A DNA stretch of 64,000 nucleotides, taken from NCBI RefSeq assembly GCF_902806685.2, contig NC_048542.1, positions 3,890,533-3,954,532 of the forward strand, given 5' to 3'. The notes beneath the pieces were generated by a model. The model saw nothing but the letters and a program-made list of their open reading frames with translations. It was not told the origin of the DNA and did not search any database. Of this stretch, positions 13,912-22,900 are shown one piece after another; position 1 is the first letter of the stretch, and every line of letters begins with the position of its first letter. Source of the stretch: Maniola hyperantus (Eukaryota; Arthropoda; Insecta; Lepidoptera; Nymphalidae). The position numbers were made by a program, and so were the translations under genes.

Positions 13912-16900
13912 CAAACAACTCAGTACAGTAATTAACTCTCTGGAATCCTGACCCCTAAACTAGGAAATCCCGTGTCTTAGGGGCCAGTGCCTTCCCAAAC
14001 TGAAAATCAGCGCTGTATGTTCTTGTGCAACAATGCATACAGCATAATGCTGAGCTGGGACCCTTTTTTCGGGTTGTGCCACACAATATGACAGTTTGTT
14101 CCGGCGCTTCTTTTGCTTGTTCTCAGGTGGAAGAAGCGCCGGAATAACCAGCTCGTAGCTTTAAGTTGTGATGTGTGGCACAATTTGTATAAATAAACGT
14201 CTTTTCTTTCTTTCTTTTCTTTTCTAAACGTCCAAACATAAGATATGAATAGTTAATAATTTACAGCTAGGTATTACAACTATTTAAAATAAATAAATAA
14301 ACAAAACACAAGGCTAAAGCGTGAAACAAACTATGGGACGCGTCTGTAAGCTATGGATATGGCTAAGAACCGCGATTGATAGGCGTCCACAGTCGTCTAT
14401 CGTCGTCGTCGTTTGACAGCAATGATCTTGAGATTTACGCCTGTCGCAAGCCTGTCGCGAGATTCGTTATCACCCCGCTGGACCTCTTAATCACTAAGCT
14501 ATCCCGGCTTAATAAACATTAATTCTAGCCTAATCAAAAAAAATTGCAGCATATAACAGACGCGCCAGGAAGATTAGTACTGAACGGAGGCGGGGTATCG
14601 AGATCGGTGCCACTCGATACGGGAGTCGACACTCTCGCCCACAATGTCGCCGACAAACTGTACACAGCTGCGCAGACCAGGTATTGTGTGGGCCAATGAG
14701 GCTTGTCGCCCTATAAATTAACTAGCTTATGCTCGCGACTTCGTTCTACATAAATTTCAACGCCCTATTTTACCTTACGGGTTGAATTTTCATAAATCCC
14801 TTCTTAGCGGATGCCTACGTCATAATAGCTATATGCATGCCAAATTTCAGCCCAATCCGTCCAGTAGTTTGAGCTGTGTGTTGATAGATCAGTCAGTCAG
14901 TCACCTTTTCCTTTTATATATTTAGACTATATCTGTAGGCGAGTCAAATCAATCCTAATGTGTAAAACCCAAAAAAAATATCTCTCTATGTCCATTATAG
15001 ACTTAAAAACCATCCGACCAATGTGCCCCAAACCGGTTTCATTAGAAAGGCAATAATGCGAAGATGGTTTTAGACCACTCAAACAATGCCTAAGGCACAT
15101 TTTTTTAGCGTAATACACGATTCAACGCCAATAACGATTTGCCTTTAGTGATTTAGAATTTTTCAAACCCGCAATGTACAGCGTGCAAAACTCAGGCCAA
15201 TGCCCCGCCTACGACGCGGATTGACTCCCAGTGACCTACTTTCCCAACGTTCGTTGACCTCTAGCGTCAGTCAGATGTTTTATTTGCAATTTATCATAAA
15301 CTTTTACAAAATTATAGGCTTTTTTATTAGTTTTTTTTTGTGGTATCTTATCAGTAATCATCAGTACTATCACCTGTGTCGTTTTAGCCAGCGTTCTGGT
15401 TTACTGTATATTTAGACCTGTCATTTTTAGAGATTGTATGCAACAGAAAAGCCACTACGTAGCGTAATTTTCTTTACAGGAGACCACATAAGACGTCTCT
15501 TTCACACGAAACCCACATGAACACAGAATGGCAGCACATGTTTGGACAAACGCAGGAGCAATCCTCTATTAAAGGTATGTCTAGAATCTAGATCTAAAGT
15601 TCGAATTGTAATCACTACCCATATTACAAATGCGAAAATGTGTTTGTTTGTTGGTTTATTGGTTTGTCCTTCAATCACGTCGCAACGGAGCAGGGGATCG
15701 ACATGATTTTTGCAAGGGTATAGTTAAAGACCTTGAGAGTGACATAGGCTACTTTTTGCCCTTGAAAATCAAAGAGTTCCCACAAGTTTTTTGCCCTTGA
15801 AAATCAAAGAGTTCCCACAAGTTTTTTGCCCTTGAAAATCAAAGAGTTCCCACAAATTTTTTGCCCTTGAAAATCAAAGAGTTCCCACAAGTTTTTAAAA
15901 ACCTAATACACGCGTACAGAGTCGCGAGCATCTGTTAGTATTAGAGATAAGTTTCATCATTCAACATGTACAACCTAATTCCTAAATATACCTTCAAAGC
16001 AAGAGTGAATAGGCATCTTCTAGGCAAGCGCTATCCAACCTAGACCCTCATCATTGCTTTTTAAGCATGATTATTGTCCAGCGCAAGGCTATCACGCAAC
16101 CAAAAAACCTGTGATTGGCTGACTCTTTCTGACTATTGACTGAAATGCATTATTGCAGCAAGAATACCATAAATTCAGCCAATCATAACAATGGAGGTTT
16201 TTTAAATAAAAAAGAATATTAGCTCAATTCATTGCTGACTAATATTCCCCTTTCTTTCCCAACTAAGCGTAAAGCTTGTGCAAGGAGTAGGTACGACAAT
16301 AGTAAAACGGGTGGGATTTGAACCGGCGACCTTTCGGTTTTCAGTCATCGAGGCTTGTAGCAATGATTGCAGCTTTTCAGTAATCGACCAGCAGGACGTG
16401 TCTTCAGGGCGAATACTTTATTTCAGGATCTGAGACAGTGTCTCAGTCAGGTGCTTCTGGCGCGGCAGGTGCGGTGCAGGCGGGCGCAGGCTCGGTCAGT
16501 CAGCCTCCACATTCGCAGATGGGCACTTTGGGCCATAGCGCCAGCTACGTGCAATGTAAATATTTGTTCTCTCTCTCTCTTTTTCTGCGTCGCCGTATTC
16601 TTTAAGACTTCGTCATACAAAAGCTCGATTACGGTAAAATAACAGCTACATTGTGACGATAGCAATCACCTCTGATTGGTTGACGGTCGCTCACTATTGG
16701 CTACAATGCATTGTTGCAACAAGAATACCATAAATTCATACATAAGACAAAAAGTCAGTGGGCGTTAACCATGAGTAACCAACCAATCACAAACGAGCCT
16801 ATAGTTTCCATTAATTCTTCAAGTTAGTACGGAAAACATAGGCTCACACAATAAACTGACATGAATTGTTGCAACTAGACTTATGTCTAAATATATGTAC

Positions 16901-19900
16901 CCTACGCGGCAGAAAGTAATGTACATCGCTCTTTAGCATGACATTTCGGCTTAGTAGAGCGTTGTCTCTGTCACTCATACCTATATGACGTTTTGTCGGT
17001 CTCAACGACAGAGACAACGCTCTACAAATCTTCTATCTCCTTCTAAAGGTCGATTACATTACTTTCTGCCGCGTACTGTATCACAAAAGTTAACCATTCA
17101 ATTGCCAGATTATTTGTAAAAATATCACAGTTCCTTCTTGTAAAATTGTTGCGGTTTCTTGCAGACAGTATGGCCCCATGTCGCATGGAGCTGAGGAATT
17201 TAGTCACACGAATGCAACAGAAGTTCCAAAAGTCACTCAGGTGAGTTAGTGGTCCCTAATTGGACATTCTGAAAGAAATAAAGAAAATCACTAACCCTAT
17301 TATAATTGCGAAAGTGTGTTTGTTTGTTTTTGGTTTTTCCTTCAATCGATCACGTCGCAACGGAGCAACGGATTGACGTGATTTTTTACATGGATATAGT
17401 TTAAGACCTGGAGGTTGGCATAGGCTACTTTTTATCCCGGAAAATCAAAGAGCTCCCACGGGATTTTTAAAACCTAAATCCACGCGTACGAAGTCGCGGT
17501 CATCAGCTAGTAACATATATTTCATAAGTTGTGCCACACATCACCAGTTGTATCTCAGGGTTTGGTTTGTACCAAGGGTTTGGTTATCCCGGCGCCTTTA
17601 ACACTTGAGCATTAAAGCCAAAAGGCCTCAAGCAGAAGAAACACCGGAATAAACTATGTCATGTGTGGCACAACCCGAAATAAAACCGGCCAAGTGCGAG
17701 TCAGACTCGCGCACGGAGGGTTCCGTACAAAAATTCACGGTTTTCAGATTTTTCCCTTATGTGTGCAATTTCAATTTCAATTTTCATTTATTGCATTTCC
17801 ATAAACTACATCATATTATAAGTATGTACAAAGTATTATGGATACCCAGTTTGGGTGTCGCAATTTGGTCCTTAGACCTTAGTAGGGAGACCGATATTAT
17901 TATTTATTTTTATGTTCGTCGTTTAGGAAATCATTTACGGCATAGTAGCCCTTTTCTAATAAAAGGTTTTTTAATATTTTGTTGATATTTATTTTCATTG
18001 TTTATGTTACGAATTTTGTGCTATAAGACCTTCTGGTTACACATTGTATATGTGATGTGAATGTTTTAGAAGTCACGATGACAATGTGGAAGCAGGGGAG
18101 GATCTTTTGCCTCCCGCGACGTGGCGACCCGGCAACCAGCTACTAGCTTACTTACACGAGCACAAGTGAGTCTAGTAGTTTAGTTTAGTAGTAAAAGTTG
18201 TAAACTTTTCATTATTGCTGTCAAAGTGTAATAATTGCAACCTCTCAGTAAAAGGCACTTCTCTCACCGCCGACGAGGCAGCGACTAGCTATTTTCTCGC
18301 TCAAGAAACGCACAATCGATGTATGAAAATCTGCTAAGGTTTTACTGCTGCACTGCTGTGGTAAGTGATGATGCAGTAGACTGCATCATCACTTACCACC
18401 AGAAGGCCCGCTTTGCTTCCATCTTAGAGGATGGAAGCGGGCTAACCTGGAAGGCGTGTGGCAGTTTTTATTAAACGTAAACCCCCTTTGGTTTCTACAT
18501 GGTATCGTACCGGATTGCTAAATCGCTTGTCGCCATGGCTTTGCCGGTACGGTAATAAATAGCTACGGCCGAAGCCTCCCACCAGACCAGACCATTAAAA
18601 AAAATCCAAATAAAATATAAAATTCCAAATTTCCCCTGCCGGAAATCGGACCCGGCACCCTCCACTAATAATACCACAACGTTCACCACTGCGCCTAGGA
18701 CGTCGCCAAGTCTTCGGCAATAATATCCCTAAACCTTCTGTTTTATAGGAATAAGTTTCCGTGATCTTTTTTTTAAATTTTATAGACTAGCGCTTGGCTG
18801 CAATCAGACCTGGCAACTGGCAAGTAATGATGCAGCCTAAGATGGAGCGCGCTTGCCTCGTAGTTGCCTGTATATTTCTATGCTTTGTACAGTATTTGCC
18901 TTATGGTTCCAAATAAAAGAGTATTTATATTATATTCTTTTTAGGGCTCGAGTAAATCAGCTGGTAAGGTTGCCAGCTCACCGCAACCTGTTCGGGTCTT
19001 GCTCGGACGATGGAACCGTGAGGTTATGGGATGCTTCCAAGCTCCAGGGTCACGCTTATGTTAACAAGTACGTATGGTTGTTTACCATTTTAAAATTTCT
19101 ACAGGATACGAAAATTTAATGTTTTTGTTGGTAATACCCAAAAAAGCACAAATCTGAATATATAAAAGGAAAAGGTGACTGACTGACTGACTGATCTATC
19201 AATGCACAGCTCAAACTACTGGACGGATTGGGCTGAAATGCTATTATGACGTAGGCATCCGCTAAGAAAGGATTTTTGAAAATTCAACCCCTAAGGGGAT
19301 GAAGTAAGGGTTTGAAATTTGTGTAGTCCACGCGGACGAAGTTGCGAGCGTAAGCTAGTTTTATAATAAATCATGAAAATTTTTAATAGTCGTAGCAAGT
19401 GCTATAAAAGGAACACAAAGCTTAATTTCCCTAATCCCAGACCGTGAACTTAAAATGTTGTTCCCCAGATCGAAGTCTATGTACAACCGGAGTGCGGGCC
19501 CAGTGATATCGTTGGCAGCGTGTGAGGGTGGACACTCGCTGGTCGCCGCTACGCAAGAAGGCTCCATTTTTGTACTAAGGTAAGTTTTATTACTACAATA
19601 TATTCGTTTAGACGATAAAGCATTCGTCCTTTTTGTTCTTGTTTCTCTTGCCCTTGTCCTATTTCATTTTGGGTCCGGCCCTCTTGTACGTAAGTGCCAG
19701 GATTTTCTGTCCTGTCAACAGTCCCACTGACTGCCAATTTTGTTTTTCAGATTAGACACGGGATCGTCTCGTATGAGTTTATCGCAGTGTCGTCAACTGG
19801 AGAGCAGTACAGACGGCGCGTGCGTAGCGTGCTCGTCCGCAGGCGGCGTGCACGCGGGCGTCATATCGTACGCGACGCTCAACGCGACTGTCGTGGGCTG

Positions 19901-22900
19901 GGACTTGCGAGCGCCGGGTGAGTATACAACAAGGCTGTCGCAGTGTCGTCAACTGGAGAACAGTACAGACGGCGCGTGCGTAGCGTGCTCGTCCGCAGTC
20001 GTGCACGCGGGTGTACGGGAGCGGGTGTGTAGGCTCGACCGTACCAAAGGAAGATCTCCCACCGAGCGGTTGGTTGTGCTAGGTAGCGCCAGCTGGGCCG
20101 ACAGATGTGTCTTGAAACTTCTATATATAGTCCAGATTGCAGAAAACTCCGTTAGTGCGAGTACTGTCGGCGGTACATTTTTGTTCGGGACTACGTCATG
20201 AAATGTTATCGATTGAATGGCGCCATCTAGTTTCTACTGTGGCAACCGCCACATCGGCGTCATATCGTACGCGACGCTCAACGCGACTGTCGTGGACTTT
20301 AGACACACGAAGAATGCTCCGCGCGGCTTTTTTATTTTTGTACGGGACACTTTCAAAGTTAAATAACTTTGAAAGATTTGATACCAGATCTTACTCATAA
20401 TAATTTAGTTGCCAGAAAGGGCAACTTTTACAAAAATTTCAACATATGGTCCTTCGAGCCGGATTAGATTGTCGTTCTTGAAGTCTTCATTGTTGATAAC
20501 AGATTGAAGAAAGTATATATTCTCATACTGTATAAATTAATACCTTGATATACTGGAGTACAGGCGCCATCTAGTTGTTAAAGTAGCATACTTCTAAATT
20601 TTACTTGGAATATTTTTTTAAACCCGAAATATAAAATAAATATAAATAAATAAATAAAATCATTTTATTGCAGGTCAGCAGGGACCCATATAAATTTACT
20701 TGTAATATTTATAAAATAAGTAAAAATAAATAATCAAAAGGTCAGGGATCCATATAAAGCATGTTTACATACAGTCAGAATTATTAAAATTATTAAAAAA
20801 TTAAAATATGTGTATGGTATTGAACATATAAAACTAACAAAGGACGTGGATTTTACGTATTTTGGAAGACCCGCTATTTAATAATCACTGAGAAATAATT
20901 TATTTTTGACATAGTCAAATACCGTATTGTATGTGGATGAATCTGGGAACCACTGCATAATGATCCCAAGAGAACTGCTGCCATCATGTGGTTAATTGAA
21001 AGGAGTCACGCGTCAGCAATGAGGAATACGACTATAAAGAAAGCTTTTGTGGCAGGTAACGCGTGGAAACTACAAGGGGACCTGAAACAAGGCGTGTACA
21101 CGTGTCTGTACGCGAACAGCGCGGGGTACCTCGCGGTCGGCACGTCGAGCGGCGCGGTCTGCGTGTGGGACCTACGGTTCGGGCTGCCCATCACGTCGGT
21201 CAAACACCCAAACTGTGAGCAGTTTTATTTTATTATATTCGTCACTAGATGATGCCCTCGACCGCCGGGATTTAGGTTTTTTAACTAACTTTACACGTTT
21301 TGTTCCAGCGGAACGTATTCGTCGTATAGTGGGTTTCGGCGGCTCGTCGTCCCGCGTGTGGGCGGTAGGGGGCAGAGACGCCGCCGCGTGGTGCCTGGAG
21401 TCCACGCAGAGAACCCACGCTCTGTGGCCCGCCACCGCCGGCGCTCAGCCGCTGCACTATAGCCCCGTGGTAAGTGCACCATTGCTCATCATACGGCTCG
21501 TCGTCCCGCGTGTGGGCGGTAGGGGGCAGAGACGCCGCCGCGTGGTGCCTGGAGTCCACGCAGAGAACCCACGCTCTGTGGCCCGCCACCGCCGGCGCTC
21601 AGCCGCTGCACTATAGCCCCGTGGTAAGTGCACCATTGCTCATCATACGGCTCGTCGTCCCGCGTGTGGGCGGTAGGGGGCAGAGACGCCGCCGCGTGGT
21701 GCCTGGAGTCCACGCAGAGAACCCACGCTCTGTGGCCCGCCACCGCCGGCGCTCAGCCGCTGCACTATAGCCCCGTGGTAAGTGCACCATTGCTCATCAT
21801 ACGGCTCGTCGTCCCGCGTGTGGGCGGTAGGGGGCAGAGACGCCGCCGCGTGGTGCCTGGAGTCCACGCAGAGAACCCACGCTCTGTGGCCCGCCACCGC
21901 CGGCGCTCAGCCGCTGCACTATAGCCCCGTGGTAAGTGCACCATTGCTCATCATACGGCTCGTCGTCCCGCGTGTGGGCGGTAGGGGGCAGAGACGCCGC
22001 CGCGTGGTGCCTGGAGTCCACGCAGAGAACCCACGCTCTGTGGCCCGCCACCGCCGGCGCTCAGCCGCTGCACTATAGCCCCGTGGTAAGTGCACCATTG
22101 CTCATCATACGGCTCGTCGTCCCGCGTGTGGGCGGTAGGGGGCAGAGACGCCGCCGCGTGGTGCCTGGAGTCCACGCAGAGAACCCACGCTCTGTGGCCC
22201 GCCACCGCCGGCGCTCAGCCGCTGCACTATAGCCCCGTGGTAAGTGCACCATTGCTCATCATACGGCTCGTCGTCCCGCGTGTGGGCGGTAGGGGGCAGA
22301 GACGCCGCCGCGTGGTGCCTGGAGTCCACGCAGAGAACCCACGCTCTGTGGCCCGCCACCGCCGGCGCTCAGCCGCTGCACTATAGCCCCGTGGTAAGTG
22401 CACCATTGCTCATCATACGGCTCGTCGTCCCGCGTGTGGGCGGTAGGGGGCAGAGACGCCGCCGCGTGGTGCCTGGAGTCCACGCAGAGAACCCACGCTC
22501 TGTGGCCCGCCACCGCCGGCGCTCAGCCGCTGCACTATAGCCCCGTGGTAAGTGCACCATTGCTCATCATACGGCTCGTCGTCCCGCGTGTGGGCGGTAG
22601 GGGGCAGAGACGCCGCCGCGTGGTGCCTGGAGTCCACGCAGAGAACCCACGCTCTGTGGCTTATTTATCTATTAAAGTAATCCTAAATTAAACCAAAAAA
22701 TACCAATTACTACTATAATTATAATGATAGGGATAAAAAAATACGAGCTTGCTGCGCTCGCGCTTTCATTTATTAAGTATTTTTATATGGATTTCAGGCT
22801 TCACACTACATAAGCGCGCTATACTGTGGGACACGGGACGGCAACCGATTCCTCATCTCTGGAGGTTCCGACCAGCGCTTGAGACTATGGGACCTCCAGC

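Noticed and set aside
16367..16642. 91-residue plus frame and 72-residue minus frame as a small gene
   Set aside because: The region is VPS15 exon 16427-16555 read in a wrong frame; the correct frame (SETVSQSGASG...) joins the neighbours in phase.
21474..22540. Series of identical 98- and 84-residue frames on both strands
   Set aside because: They are out-of-frame and antisense readings of the same 154-bp exon array, open only because the exon is GC-rich.
21342..22660. Regularly spaced identical repeats, CRISPR-like at first glance
   Set aside because: The whole 154-bp period is repeated with no unique spacers, and the unit is part of a VPS15 exon in a eukaryotic genome.
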